NCBI GenBank assembly: GCA_026785965.1 | Contig: JAJAYY010000201.1 | Span: 1-17,886 of the forward strand | Length of the DNA: 17,886 bases | Direction of reading: 5' to 3' | Source of the DNA: Sphingomonas bacterium | GTDB lineage: Bacteria; Pseudomonadota; Alphaproteobacteria; Sphingomonadales; Sphingomonadaceae | Shown: in pieces, positions 6,850 to 14,605 of the stretch | Layout: every line of letters begins with the position of its first letter | Numbering within the stretch: the first letter of the stretch is position 1 | The notes under the pieces: model-generated | Told to the model about the DNA's origin: nothing | Databases searched by the model: none | What the model saw: the letters and a program-made list of their open reading frames with translations, nothing else | Position numbers and translations under genes: made by a program

Positions 6850-7391
6850 CTTGCCTTCGCCACCCCAACCAGCGCCGGACGCAACAACCGGTCCTTGAGC
6901 ATGTAGCCGGCCTGCATTTCCTCGACGATCGTGCCCGGCTCCTGGTCCGACGGCATTTCGATCATTGCCTGATGCTTGTTGGGGTCGAGCGGCATACCCT
7001 TGGCGGCGATCCGCTCGATGCCGTTGCGCGCGAAGATGGTGTCGATTTCGCGCAACGTCGCCGCGATCCCGTCGAGAAAGCTTTTCTGCGATTCGTCGGC
7101 GCGTGCCGTTTCGGGCACATGGCTCAAGGCGCGGTCGAGATGATCGCGTACGGCGAGCATGTCGCGCGCGAAGCCGGTCACTGCATAAGCCGAGGCCTGG
7201 GTCTTTTCGGCTTCGAGCCGGCGGCGGACGTTCTGGGCCTCGGCAGCGGCGTAGAGTGCCTTCGACTTGGCCTCTTCGAGTGCCCGCTCGAGTTCGCCGA
7301 GGCGGTCATGTTCGGCCAGCTCGGGCGCATCTGCGGCGGTCTCGGCGCGGATCGCCTCGGCCTCGTCGTGGCGTTCGTTGTCATCAATCAT
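6846..7391 (-). CDS. grpE: Nucleotide exchange factor GrpE
   Basis: GrpE releases ADP from DnaK, recycling the Hsp70 chaperone in the cytoplasm. The 181-residue protein has an acidic N-terminus, a long helical region (about 30-105, LERALEEAKSKALYAAAEAQ onward) that forms the dimer stalk, and the C-terminal beta-domain signature DPNKHQAMIEM through GTIVEEMQAGYMLKDRLLRPALV. The frame is open far upstream, but the ATG at 7391 is chosen because it forms a 4-base ATGA overlap with the hrcA stop and gives the family's usual size. It is cotranscribed with hrcA. Its stop overlaps the 3' end of the convergent oxidase gene by 4 bases. Confidence 0.96.
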   Translation of the reverse strand: MIDDNERHDEAEAIRAETAADAPELAEHDRLGELERALEEAKSKALYAAAEAQNVRRRLEAEKTQASAYAVTGFARDMLAVRDHLDRALSHVPETARADESQKSFLDGIAATLREIDTIFARNGIERIAAKGMPLDPNKHQAMIEMPSDQEPGTIVEEMQAGYMLKDRLLRPALVGVAKAS

Positions 7392-8419
7392 GGCATAAAT
7401 CTCGTCAAAGCTTGGGCGGTGAAATCCACCATGGGTACGACGCGCGCATAGTTCAATCGGGTCGGTCCGATAACCCCGACCACGCCGACCACTTGGCCGT
7501 CGCTCCCGCGATAGGGCGCGGCGATCACCGAGGAGCCCGACAGCGCGAACATGCGATTCTCGCTGCCGATGAAAATCCGGCACCCCTGCCCCTCGCGCGC
7601 GCCTTCGAGCAGGCGGGCAATATCCTGCCGGTCCTCAAGCTCGTCGAGCAAGCGGCGGACGCGCTCGAGATCGGCCGAGGAGTGGTCGTCGATCAGATTG
7701 GCCTGGCCGCGCACGATCAGCACCGGGCGCTGGGCCTGGTCGATGCTCCACCCGGCGAGCCCCGATGCGACCAGTTCGGCGGCGGCCGAATCGAGCGCCT
7801 CGCGCCGTTCGATGATCTCGGCGCGGAGCCGCGCTTCGGCCTCGGCCAGGGTCAGCCCTGACAGCCGCTGGCTGACGTAATTGCCGACTTCGGCCAGCGC
7901 CAGGGCGCTGGTCCCGAGCGGCAAGGGCACGACCCGATTCTCGACATTGCCATCGGCTCCGACCAGCACCGCCAGCGCACGGTCGGGGCCAAGCGACACG
8001 AAATTGAGTTGCTTGAGGCGCAATTCGCGCTTCGGTGCGAGCACCACCCCGGCGCACGCCGACAGGCCCGACAGCGTTGCGGTGGCCGCGGCAAGTCCGT
8101 CCTCGATCGCACGGTCCTTCAACCCGGCTTCGATCGCGGCGCGTTCGCGGGCGTCGGGCAGAGCGCTGTGCATGATCCCGTCGACGAACAAGCGCAGCCC
8201 AGTCTCGGTCGGGATCCGTCCGGCCGAGGTGTGCGGGTGGGTCAGCAACCCGCGCTCTTCCAATTCCTGCATCACCCCGCGGATCGAGGCTGGCGAAAGG
8301 CTCGCTGCGCCGGCCAGCATCTTCGACCCGACCGGCTGCCCGCGCTCGAGATAAGCCTCGACCACAAGCCGGAAAATGTCGCGCATGCGGTTGGAAAGAT
8401 CGCCGATCGGCTCGCTCAT
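7388..8419 (-). CDS. hrcA: Heat-inducible transcription repressor HrcA
   Basis: HrcA represses heat-shock operons by binding CIRCE operators and is kept active by GroEL. The 343-residue protein begins with a winged-helix domain ([23 protein letters not shown], then [18 protein letters not shown]) followed by the highly conserved wing [20 protein letters not shown] (near 73-92), and then the GAF-like and dimerisation regions. The C-terminal [31 protein letters not shown] is typical. The frame stays open upstream over rph, but the ATG at 8419 gives the standard [15 protein letters not shown] start. It is the first gene of hrcA-grpE and divergent from rph. I see no CIRCE inverted repeat in the upstream 99 bases, so any HrcA autoregulation is not evident here. 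Confidence 0.96.
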   Translation of the reverse strand: MSEPIGDLSNRMRDIFRLVVEAYLERGQPVGSKMLAGAASLSPASIRGVMQELEERGLLTHPHTSAGRIPTETGLRLFVDGIMHSALPDARERAAIEAGLKDRAIEDGLAAATATLSGLSACAGVVLAPKRELRLKQLNFVSLGPDRALAVLVGADGNVENRVVPLPLGTSALALAEVGNYVSQRLSGLTLAEAEARLRAEIIERREALDSAAAELVASGLAGWSIDQAQRPVLIVRGQANLIDDHSSADLERVRRLLDELEDRQDIARLLEGAREGQGCRIFIGSENRMFALSGSSVIAAPYRGSDGQVVGVVGVIGPTRLNYARVVPMVDFTAQALTRFMP

Positions 8420-8464
8420 GGAGCGCGATGTAGGCTCCACCGCCACAAAACCCAACCCAAGCGT

Positions 8465-8492
8465 TTGAATCGGGCTGGCAGCCAGTCTAGGG
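8465..8492 (+). promoter_or_regulatory. Putative rph promoter
   Basis: TTGAAT (8465-8470) and CTAGGG (8487-8492) are separated by 16 bases, ending 26 bases before the rph start. The octamer CTAGGGCA also occurs before acpP with the same spacing to a TTG box. A short palindrome, CTGGCAGCCAG (8475-8485), lies between the two boxes and could be an operator or chance. CTAG is usually rare in bacterial genomes, which makes the recurrence more notable. Confidence 0.35.
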
Positions 8493-8518
8493 CACGCCCA
8501 ACCAATCAGGAGAATGAA

Positions 8519-9235
8519 ATGCGCCCCAGCGGCCGCGCCCCCGACCAGATGCGCGAACTGACCTTCGAGCCCGCCTTCACCAAGCATGCCGAAGGCTCGT
8601 GCCTGGTCAGCTTCGGCGAAACGCGTGTGCTCGTCACCGCCTCGGTCGAGGAGAAAGTGCCGCCGTTCCTGCGCGGCAAGGGCCAGGGCTGGGTCACCGC
8701 CGAATATGGCATGCTCCCCCGCGCCACCCACACCCGCGGCAATCGCGAGGCGGCCAAGGGCAAGCAATCGGGCCGCACCCAGGAAATCCAGCGCCTGATC
8801 GGACGCTCGCTGCGCGCGGTAGTCGATTTGAAAAAGCTCGGCGAGCGCCAGATCACGGTCGACTGCGACGTCATCCAGGCCGACGGCGGGACGCGCACCG
8901 CCTCAAGCTCGGGCGCGTGGGTCGCGCTGCGGATCGCGATCGACAAGTTGATCGCTTCGGGCGCGCTGGTCGACGATCCGATCATCACCCAGGTCGGCGC
9001 GGTGTCGTGCGGAATCTACCAAGGCACGCCGGTGCTCGACCTCGACTATATCGAGGACAGCAACGCCCATTCGGACGGCAATTTCGTGCTCACCGGCGAC
9101 GGCGCGATCGTCGAGGCGCAGCTGACGGCGGAAGGCGCGACGTTCGACGAGGAAGGGCTGCTCCGCTTGCTGCGCCTCGCCAAGATCGGCTGCACCACCA
9201 TTTTCCGCGAGCAATTGAAGGCGACCGGCCGATGA
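8519..9235 (+). CDS. rph: Ribonuclease PH
   Basis: RNase PH is a phosphorolytic 3'-5' exoribonuclease that trims tRNA and other RNA 3' ends, releasing nucleoside diphosphates. The 238-residue length equals that of well-studied members. Diagnostic segments are [56 protein letters not shown] (phosphate-binding arginine), [15 protein letters not shown], and [15 protein letters not shown] with the metal-binding aspartates. The start at 8519 is fixed by AGGAGA at 8508-8513 and by the N-terminal [18 protein letters not shown]. It is the first gene of the plus-strand rph-rdgB pair and overlaps the rdgB ATG by 4 bases (ATGA). Confidence 0.97.
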   Translation: MRPSGRAPDQMRELTFEPAFTKHAEGSCLVSFGETRVLVTASVEEKVPPFLRGKGQGWVTAEYGMLPRATHTRGNREAAKGKQSGRTQEIQRLIGRSLRAVVDLKKLGERQITVDCDVIQADGGTRTASSSGAWVALRIAIDKLIASGALVDDPIITQVGAVSCGIYQGTPVLDLDYIEDSNAHSDGNFVLTGDGAIVEAQLTAEGATFDEEGLLRLLRLAKIGCTTIFREQLKATGR

Positions 9236-9837
9236 AAGCGATCGGGCCCAGGCTGGTCATCGCCACCCACAATGCGGGCAAGCTGCGCGAAATCCGCGAT
9301 CTGCTCGCGCCGCACGGGATCGAGTGCGTCGGCGCCGCCGAGCTCGACCTTCCCGAACCTGAGGAAACCGGGGTTACTTTCGTCGACAATGCCGAATTGA
9401 AAGCCCGCGCCAGTGCCGACTTGAGCGGCCTCCCCGCGCTTGCCGACGACAGCGGGCTCAGCGTCGATGCGCTCCACGGGCGTCCCGGCATCCACTCCGC
9501 CCGCTGGTCTGAGGACGAATCCGGCACTCGCGACTTCGGCCGCGCGATGCAGCGCGTGTGGACCGAGGTCGAAGCCGCCGGTCCCGACACCGGCCACGAC
9601 GCGCATTTCGTCTGCGCGCTGTCGCTGGCATGGCCCGACGGCGCGATCGAGTCGTTCGAAGGCAAGGTTCACGGCACTTTGGTGTGGCCGCCGCGCGGCG
9701 CCAACGGCTTTGGCTACGACCCGATGTTCGTCGCGGTAGGCATGGACCAGACCTTTGCCGAGCTCGATCCGGCCGATAAGCACGCGATCAGCCACCGCGC
9801 CGCCGCGTTCAGCAAATTAGTCGCCGCGCTTGGCTAG
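9232..9837 (+). CDS. rdgB: RdgB/HAM1 family XTP/dITP diphosphatase
   Basis: This pyrophosphatase hydrolyses dITP, XTP and other non-canonical purine nucleotides to monophosphates, keeping them out of DNA and RNA. The 201-residue protein has the family landmarks in order: [18 protein letters not shown] (nucleotide-binding loop), [33 protein letters not shown] with the metal-binding acidic pair, [14 protein letters not shown] and [11 protein letters not shown]. The ATG at 9232 overlaps the rph TGA, implying translational coupling. Its 3' end overlaps the tail of the convergent CAP gene by 21 bases. In many alphaproteobacteria hemW follows directly; here two CAP genes on the other strand intervene. 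Confidence 0.97.
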   Translation: MKAIGPRLVIATHNAGKLREIRDLLAPHGIECVGAAELDLPEPEETGVTFVDNAELKARASADLSGLPALADDSGLSVDALHGRPGIHSARWSEDESGTRDFGRAMQRVWTEVEAAGPDTGHDAHFVCALSLAWPDGAIESFEGKVHGTLVWPPRGANGFGYDPMFVAVGMDQTFAELDPADKHAISHRAAAFSKLVAALG

Positions 9838-10386
9838 TTGGCGCTGGGCGGCCATGAACAGGCCGTCCTTATTGCCGGTCGGCGAGTAGCGACAGACGAA
9901 ATAATCGGTGGATGCGCTCGACGCGACCGCGCAGCCGACATGGGTCGTCGCGGGCCACACGATCTGGGTGTAATGCGCGACATCATGCCATTGGCCGGTC
10001 GTGCTGACGTCGGGGAAGGTGCCGGGGCGGAAGACCTGCTCCTCGGCGATCATCGTCCCGATCATCACCTCGTAAGAAAACACCCCTTTCGGCCCGCGCC
10101 ACAGATTCTCGCCCTGTTTCTTGCGCCGCCCCGGGGTCTGGTCATGGCCGTAGATGCCGCTTGCGGCCATGTAGCGCGCATGGCCCATCGCTTCGGCGGC
10201 GAGTTCGGCGCTCCAGTCCATCGGCGCCACCCCGAACCGCGTCCGTGCTGCATTTGAGGCCGACAGCACCGCATCACGGATCAGCGGTTCGCCACGATCC
10301 GCCGGCGCCGGCCAATTCGGGCTGGGCCGTGTCTCGGCAGCAGCCGGGGCCGCCAGCAGCAAAGCCAGGAATAGCGCGCTTCTCAT
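9817..10386 (-). CDS. Secreted CAP/SCP-domain protein (first copy)
   Basis: A 189-residue protein with a cleavable signal peptide (about 1-18, [15 protein letters not shown]) and a CAP/PR-1 (SCP) domain. Residues matching the metal cluster of PR-1 proteins are His81 (GHD), Glu93 (QGENLW), Glu115 or Glu116 (MIAEEQ) and His138 (AHYTQIVW). Cys152 and Cys165 could form a disulfide near the conserved C-terminal VCRYSPTGN. The HN..R segment at the start of the domain reads SNAAR, so its histidine is lost, unlike the neighbour. Function of bacterial CAP proteins is poorly known; extracytoplasmic binding of lipids, glycans or peptides has been proposed. It follows the related gene at 10435-11004 after 48 bases, apparently as a tandem duplicate in one transcript. 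Confidence 0.9.
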   Translation of the reverse strand: MRSALFLALLLAAPAAAETRPSPNWPAPADRGEPLIRDAVLSASNAARTRFGVAPMDWSAELAAEAMGHARYMAASGIYGHDQTPGRRKKQGENLWRGPKGVFSYEVMIGTMIAEEQVFRPGTFPDVSTTGQWHDVAHYTQIVWPATTHVGCAVASSASTDYFVCRYSPTGNKDGLFMAAQRQLAKRGD

Positions 10387-10434
10387 GGCGCGGATTATCC
10401 GGGCTTTGGGTTAATAGCTGGCTGACGATCAGGC

Positions 10435-11004
10435 TTAACGCAGCAAGATCCCGACGATGTTGCCCGCCGGCAAATAGCGGCACACCAGAAAGTCGTCGCT
10501 GCGATTGCTGGTCATGGCGCAACCGAATTTCCTCGTCGTCGGCCAGATCAGCTGGGTATAATGCGCGACTTCCCACCACCGCCCGGTGCGGCTGACGTCG
10601 GGAAAGACGCCCGGCCGATACTGAGCGCGCTCATCGACCATCAAATCGACCATTTTCTCATAGCGAAAAGCGTTGCGCGTCCCCATCCACAAATTCTCGC
10701 CCTGCCTCGGCTTGCGCTTAGCTTGAGGATCGTGCGCGAACCGGCCAGTGCGCGCGAGTACGCGCGCATAATGCCCAGCATCGGCCGCGAGACGCTTGTC
10801 CCACGCCAGCGGCGCGACGCCATAATCGTAGCGCGCGCGATTATGCACGGCGAGCATGGCATTGCGGAACAGGAGTTCGCCGCGCGGCTGCGGGCGGGGA
10901 TCGGTGATGCGCTCGATGTTTCGCAGCGGTCGGGGTTGATCGGCAGGAAGCGCGATTGGCGTCGCCGCGAGAAGGACCGTAAGGAGCGCCGTAATCATGG
11001 CCAC
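10435..11004 (-). CDS. Secreted CAP/SCP-domain protein (second copy)
   Basis: A paralogue of the gene at 9817-10386, the same length (189 residues), with an N-terminal signal sequence (about 1-20, MITALLTVLLAATPIALPA) and a CAP domain. The metal-cluster residues are His91, Glu103 (QGENLW), Glu125 (MVDERAQY) and His148 (AHYTQLIW); Cys162 and Cys175 mirror those of the other copy, and the HNRAR motif is intact. The GTG at 11004 is preferred because AAGGG sits 8 bases upstream (11013-11017); an ATG at 10998 is the alternative. Either start overlaps the start of the divergent hemW, so the promoter must lie inside hemW coding sequence. It is the promoter-proximal member of the CAP pair. Confidence 0.9.
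   Translation of the reverse strand: MAMITALLTVLLAATPIALPADQPRPLRNIERITDPRPQPRGELLFRNAMLAVHNRARYDYGVAPLAWDKRLAADAGHYARVLARTGRFAHDPQAKRKPRQGENLWMGTRNAFRYEKMVDLMVDERAQYRPGVFPDVSRTGRWWEVAHYTQLIWPTTRKFGCAMTSNRSDDFLVCRYLPAGNIVGILLR
10981..10986 (+). promoter_or_regulatory. hemW ribosome-binding site
   Basis: AAGGAG lies 10 bases before the hemW ATG at 10997, inside the 5' coding end of the divergent CAP gene. It fixes the hemW start despite the unusual overlap of the two genes. Confidence 0.6.
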
Positions 11005-12175
11005 CAGCTTTACCCTTGCCCGCCTGAACGGCGCCGAAACATCCAGCGCGCCGCTCGCGCTCTACGTCCATTGGCCGTTTTGCGTTTCGAAATGCCCCTA
11101 TTGCGACTTCAACAGCCATGTCCGCGATGCGGTCGATCAGGCCGCGTGGCGCGATGCTTTGCTGACCGATCTGGCGCATGAGGCCGCTCTTATGCCCGGT
11201 CATTGCCTGACCTCAATCTTCTTCGGCGGCGGGACGCCATCGCTGATGGACCCGGTTACGGTCGAGGCGGTAATCGCCGCCGCACGCGATGCCTGGCGAC
11301 AGTCGGACGACCTTGAAATTACGCTCGAGGCCAATCCCAACAGCGCCGAGGCGGCACGCTTCGCCGACCTCGCGCGCGCCGGGGTCAACCGCATCAGCCT
11401 CGGCCTGCAAAGCTTCGACGATGCAAGCCTCGCTTTCCTCGGACGCGCGCATTCGGCGGCCGAAGGTCAGCGCGCGCTTGAGGCCGCCCAGTCGGCAGTC
11501 GACCGGGTCAGCTTCGACCTGATCTACGCTTTGCCTGGAGATGATGAGGCGCGCTGGTCGGCCAACCTTGACCGCGCGCTGTCGCTCGGCACCGAGCATC
11601 TCTCGCTCTATCAATTGACGATCGAGCCCGGCACGCGCTTCGCGACGATGGTCGCCAGGCATGAGTTCGAGCCGCTCGACCCCGAAACCTCGGCGACCTT
11701 GTTCGAGCTGACGCAGGATCGAACCGCCGCCTCCGGCCTGCCTGCCTACGAAATCTCCAATCACGCCCGCGCCGGGGCCGAGAGTCGCCACAATCTCGCT
11801 TACTGGCGTTACGGCGATTATGCTGGAATTGGCCCCGGCGCGCATGGCCGCCGCTCAGGCCAGCGAACGGTGCGCCACAAGAAACCCGAAAACTTCCTCA
11901 CCGCGGTGAAGCGCAACAACCACGGGCTGGTCGAAGAAGCCACGCTTACCCGTGACGAAGCGGCGCATGAGGCGCTGGTGATGGGGCTTCGCCTGGCCGA
12001 AGGTATCGACCCCGCTGCGCTGGCGAAGCGGATCGGGGTCGACCGGATCGTCGACGATAGCGCAGTCGATCGGCTCGTCGGTCATGATTTGCTCGAGCGC
12101 GACGGCGCGATTCTTCGCACCACGCAGACGGGGCGCTTATTGCTCGATTCGATCCTCGTCGAGATCGCCGTCTAG
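10997..12175 (+). CDS. hemW: Radical SAM heme chaperone HemW
   Basis: HemW binds heme and an iron-sulfur cluster and is thought to deliver heme to acceptor proteins; it is often misannotated as oxygen-independent coproporphyrinogen oxidase HemN. The 392-residue protein has ALYVHWPFCVSKCPYCDFNS with the radical SAM cysteines Cys29, Cys33 and Cys36, the SAM-binding FFGGGTPSLM (75-84), EANPNS, RISLGLQSF and FDLIYALPGD. HNLAYW (265-270) is the heme-binding HNxxYW motif that separates HemW from true HemN. The start at 10997 is supported by AAGGAG at 10981-10986 and overlaps the divergent CAP gene start. The rph-rdgB-hemW order is conserved in relatives, so it was probably once in the rph transcription unit. 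Confidence 0.95.
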   Translation: MATSFTLARLNGAETSSAPLALYVHWPFCVSKCPYCDFNSHVRDAVDQAAWRDALLTDLAHEAALMPGHCLTSIFFGGGTPSLMDPVTVEAVIAAARDAWRQSDDLEITLEANPNSAEAARFADLARAGVNRISLGLQSFDDASLAFLGRAHSAAEGQRALEAAQSAVDRVSFDLIYALPGDDEARWSANLDRALSLGTEHLSLYQLTIEPGTRFATMVARHEFEPLDPETSATLFELTQDRTAASGLPAYEISNHARAGAESRHNLAYWRYGDYAGIGPGAHGRRSGQRTVRHKKPENFLTAVKRNNHGLVEEATLTRDEAAHEALVMGLRLAEGIDPAALAKRIGVDRIVDDSAVDRLVGHDLLERDGAILRTTQTGRLLLDSILVEIAV

Positions 12176-12221
12176 GATCTGTTTCAGTTAGTCGGCACCT
12201 TCCACGGCTGTGGAACAGACC
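12176..12221. terminator. Inverted repeats between convergent hemW and lipoprotein gene
   Basis: The 46-base gap holds a perfect 6-base hairpin, TTCCAC-GGCT-GTGGAA (12200-12215), and an alternative longer imperfect pairing of the gap ends (12176-12185 with 12212-12221). Neither is followed by a clear T tract on either strand, so a terminator role is tentative. Confidence 0.35.
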
Positions 12222-13373
12222 CTAAAACGCTTTGCCTGCGGGCGACACCGTGGTCGCCCCCGCCGCACTCACTTGCCGCACTTCGAGCAGCCGTTCGGCA
12301 ATGCCGTCGCGACCGAAACGGAAATTGCCGTCGACTCCAGAAAAGCCGTCCTGCGCGATCAGCCCAGACGCCGGGAAGGCGCGCCCGATCGGCCAATTCC
12401 TTGAACTTCGCACCGCGAGCAGCACTGCGTCATAACCGAGACTGGCAAGACGATAAGGCGATTTGCCATAGCGCGCGCGGTAACGCCCGCTGAGCTGGTT
12501 GAAGCGCGCGTCGGGCGCGGCGGCATACCACGCCCCGCGCAGTGCTGGAGTCTTGCCCAAGCCCTTGTCGCTGGCCCATAATTCGGTGCCGAGCAATTTT
12601 GCGGCGCGCGGCAGCGTTGGTGCGGCGATCGCGGCGATCCGACCGGCATCGCCGATCAGCACGGCGTCGAAGTCCCCCTTAACCTTGAGCCGCCCCACCG
12701 CCGCTTTGACCGCGGCCGGCGAGCGATCGAACTGCTCGAGCGCGGTGATCCGACCGCCCGAATTGCGCACCGCGCCGATCATCGCTTGGCTGGCGCGCTG
12801 CCCGTAGAGCCCGGTCGGGACCAGCGCGCCGAACCGCACCATCCCCTTGCCGCGCGCATGGCGAACGACGCGGTCGATCGACTGGTCGGGGGTGAAGCCC
12901 ATGATGTAGACCCCGCGCCCGGCGACGCCTTCGTCGTTCGAAAAAGCTACCACCGGGACCCCCGCGCGGCGCGCGATCGGGGCGGCGGCGCGGACATCCT
13001 CGGCAAGCAGCGGGCCAAGGATCAATTTGTTGCCGTCGCCGACCGCCTTGATCGCCGCGCTCGCTGCGCCGCCCGGACCGGCGCTGTCATAGACGGTGAT
13101 GCGCAGCGATTGGTCGCCGCTGTCGAGCAATGCCAAATTGGCGGCATTGGCGATCGATTGGCCGACCGCGCCGTCGGCACCGCTGGTCGGGACGATCACC
13201 GCGACAAGATTGCGTTTGGTATCGATCGGGACGATCGGGCCTGGTCCGACCGGTCCTGGTGCGGGAAAGCGCGACCGCGAGCCGGTCTGGCACCCGGCCA
13301 ATGCGAGCATTGCGCCAAGCCCGGCGAACAGGACAGCGCGCCGCGCTTGCCGGGGGGGATGCGAAAATGCCAT
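12222..13373 (-). CDS. LppC/LpoA-type lipoprotein, penicillin-binding protein activator
   Basis: A 383-residue lipoprotein: a basic N-terminus and hydrophobic segment end in the lipobox LAGC with Cys28 as the lipidation site. A Pro/Gly-rich linker follows (FPAPGPVGPGPIVPID), then a periplasmic-binding-protein-like fold (VAVIVPTSGADGAVGQSIANAANLAL, LILGPLLAEDVRAAAPIARRAGVPVVAFSND, GKSPYRLASLGYDAVLLAV). In E. coli LpoA this fold is preceded by a TPR-like domain and stimulates PBP1a from the outer membrane. Here only the C-terminal domain is present, as is usual in alphaproteobacteria. The ATG at 13373 is chosen for its GGAGG site at 13382-13386. It is divergent from rsmI, as lpoA is in E. coli. 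That it activates a penicillin-binding protein is inferred from family membership. Confidence 0.9.
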   Translation of the reverse strand: MAFSHPPRQARRAVLFAGLGAMLALAGCQTGSRSRFPAPGPVGPGPIVPIDTKRNLVAVIVPTSGADGAVGQSIANAANLALLDSGDQSLRITVYDSAGPGGAASAAIKAVGDGNKLILGPLLAEDVRAAAPIARRAGVPVVAFSNDEGVAGRGVYIMGFTPDQSIDRVVRHARGKGMVRFGALVPTGLYGQRASQAMIGAVRNSGGRITALEQFDRSPAAVKAAVGRLKVKGDFDAVLIGDAGRIAAIAAPTLPRAAKLLGTELWASDKGLGKTPALRGAWYAAAPDARFNQLSGRYRARYGKSPYRLASLGYDAVLLAVRSSRNWPIGRAFPASGLIAQDGFSGVDGNFRFGRDGIAERLLEVRQVSAAGATTVSPAGKAF

Positions 13374-14224
13374 GCCTGATGCCTCCAATGGACCAACCCC
13401 TTTCCCCCGGCCTCTATATCGTGGCGACGCCGATCGGCAATCTCGGTGATATCACCGCGCGCGCCGCCGCGACCTTGTGCCGGGTCGATCGGATCCTCGC
13501 CGAGGACAAGCGCGTCTCGGCCAAGCTGCTCGCGCACATCGGCGCCACCGCGCCGATGACCGCTTACCACGATCATAGCGACGACGCGCTGCGCGACCGA
13601 ATCCTCGCCGATCTGTCGGTCAAGGCGATCGCGCTGATCAGCGATGCCGGCACCCCGCTGATTTCCGATCCCGGTTACAAGTTGGTCCGCGCCGCGCGCG
13701 CCGCCGGTGTCGCGGTCCACACTTTGCCCGGCGCGTGCGCCGCGATCGCCGCGCTGACGCTCGCCGGGCTGCCGACCGACCGCTTCCTGTTCCTCGGCTT
13801 CCTCTCGGCCAAGACCAAGGCGCGGAGCGAGACGATCGCCGAAATTGCCACGCTCCGCGCGAGTATGGTCGTGTACGAAAGCGGGCCGCGGCTAAGCGAG
13901 AGCCTGGCCGCGCGCGCCGCCGGGCTCGGCCCGCGCGATGCGGCGGTGATCCGCGAAATTTCCAAGCTCCATGAGGAATGCGTCACCGGCAGCCTGACCG
14001 AGCTCGCCGAACGCTACGCCGACGCCCCGCCGCGCGGTGAAATCGTAATCGTCATCGGCCCGCCGCCCGAGCGCAGCGAAGCCAGCGACGACGACCTCGA
14101 CCAGGCGCTCGACGAGGCGCTTGCCCGCCTGTCACCGTCGCGCGCCGCCGCCGAAGTCGCGCTGTTGCTCGGCATTCCCAAGAAACGCGCATACGCCCGT
14201 GCGCTTGAGCGGACCGGCGCTTGA
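13367..14224 (+). CDS. rsmI: 16S rRNA (cytidine-1402-2'-O)-methyltransferase RsmI
   Basis: RsmI uses SAM to 2'-O-methylate C1402 in the decoding centre of 16S rRNA. The protein has the tetrapyrrole-methylase fold with YIVATPIGNLGDIT (17-30), ALISDAGTPLISDPGYKLVRAA, LPGACAAIAALTLAGLPTDRFLFLGFL, VVYESGPRL and IREISKLHEECVTG. The usual EDTR segment reads EDKR here. The start is uncertain. The ATG at 13367 (285 residues, close to the family norm) has a run of seven Gs 8 bases upstream; ATGs at 13379 and 13388 in the same frame lack a visible ribosome site, although 13388 gives the most typical N-terminus. It is head to head with the LppC-type lipoprotein gene and followed by yraN with a 4-base overlap. 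Confidence 0.95.
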   Translation: MPCLMPPMDQPLSPGLYIVATPIGNLGDITARAAATLCRVDRILAEDKRVSAKLLAHIGATAPMTAYHDHSDDALRDRILADLSVKAIALISDAGTPLISDPGYKLVRAARAAGVAVHTLPGACAAIAALTLAGLPTDRFLFLGFLSAKTKARSETIAEIATLRASMVVYESGPRLSESLAARAAGLGPRDAAVIREISKLHEECVTGSLTELAERYADAPPRGEIVIVIGPPPERSEASDDDLDQALDEALARLSPSRAAAEVALLLGIPKKRAYARALERTGA

Positions 14225-14571
14225 AGCGCGAGCAAGCCGAGCAGCGCGGTCGCCGCGCCGAAACCATCGCCGCCTGGTGGCTGCGGCTTCACGGCTGGTC
14301 GATCCTCGCCAAGCGCGCACGCGTCCCCGGCGGCGAAGTCGATCTGGTCGTTCGGCGCGGCCGCACGCTGGCCTTCGTCGAGGTCAAGCAACGCCGCACC
14401 GAGGAAGCCGCGGCCTGGTCGCTCGACGCCTATCGCCTGCGCCGCGTCGCGGTCGCCGCCGAGCGTCTGGCGCTGCGCTACGCCCGGCCCGGCGACGACG
14501 TCCGCATCGACGCCATCTTCCTCGTCCCGCGACGGCTTCCGCACCACCTGGCCAACGTCTGGCACGGGTGA
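14221..14571 (+). CDS. YraN family (UPF0102) putative nuclease
   Basis: A 116-residue protein of the UPF0102/YraN family. GGEVDLVVRRGRTLAFVEVKQR (38-59) contains Glu39, Asp41 and Glu54-x-Lys56, the E/D...ExK arrangement of restriction-endonuclease-like and Holliday-junction-resolvase folds, so a metal-dependent nuclease role is likely but has not been shown for most members. It starts with TTG at 14221, overlapping the rsmI TGA by 4 bases, which implies translational coupling. The rsmI-yraN linkage next to an LpoA/LppC gene is conserved from gamma- to alphaproteobacteria. A gap of 34 bases, holding a hairpin, separates it from gshB. Confidence 0.9.
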   Translation: MKREQAEQRGRRAETIAAWWLRLHGWSILAKRARVPGGEVDLVVRRGRTLAFVEVKQRRTEEAAAWSLDAYRLRRVAVAAERLALRYARPGDDVRIDAIFLVPRRLPHHLANVWHG

Positions 14572-14575
14572 CAAA

Positions 14576-14598
14576 GCCGCCGCACTCGCTTAGGCGGC
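14576..14598 (+). promoter_or_regulatory. Hairpin covering the gshB ribosome site
   Basis: GCCGCC (14576-14581) pairs with GGCGGC (14593-14598) around an 11-base loop. The 3' arm contains the AGGCGG (14592-14597) that is the likely gshB ribosome site, 8 bases before the ATG. The stem could hide the site unless ribosomes finishing yraN open it. It is short, and GC-rich DNA makes such pairings common. Confidence 0.35.
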
Positions 14599-14605
14599 AT
14601 GGCCT

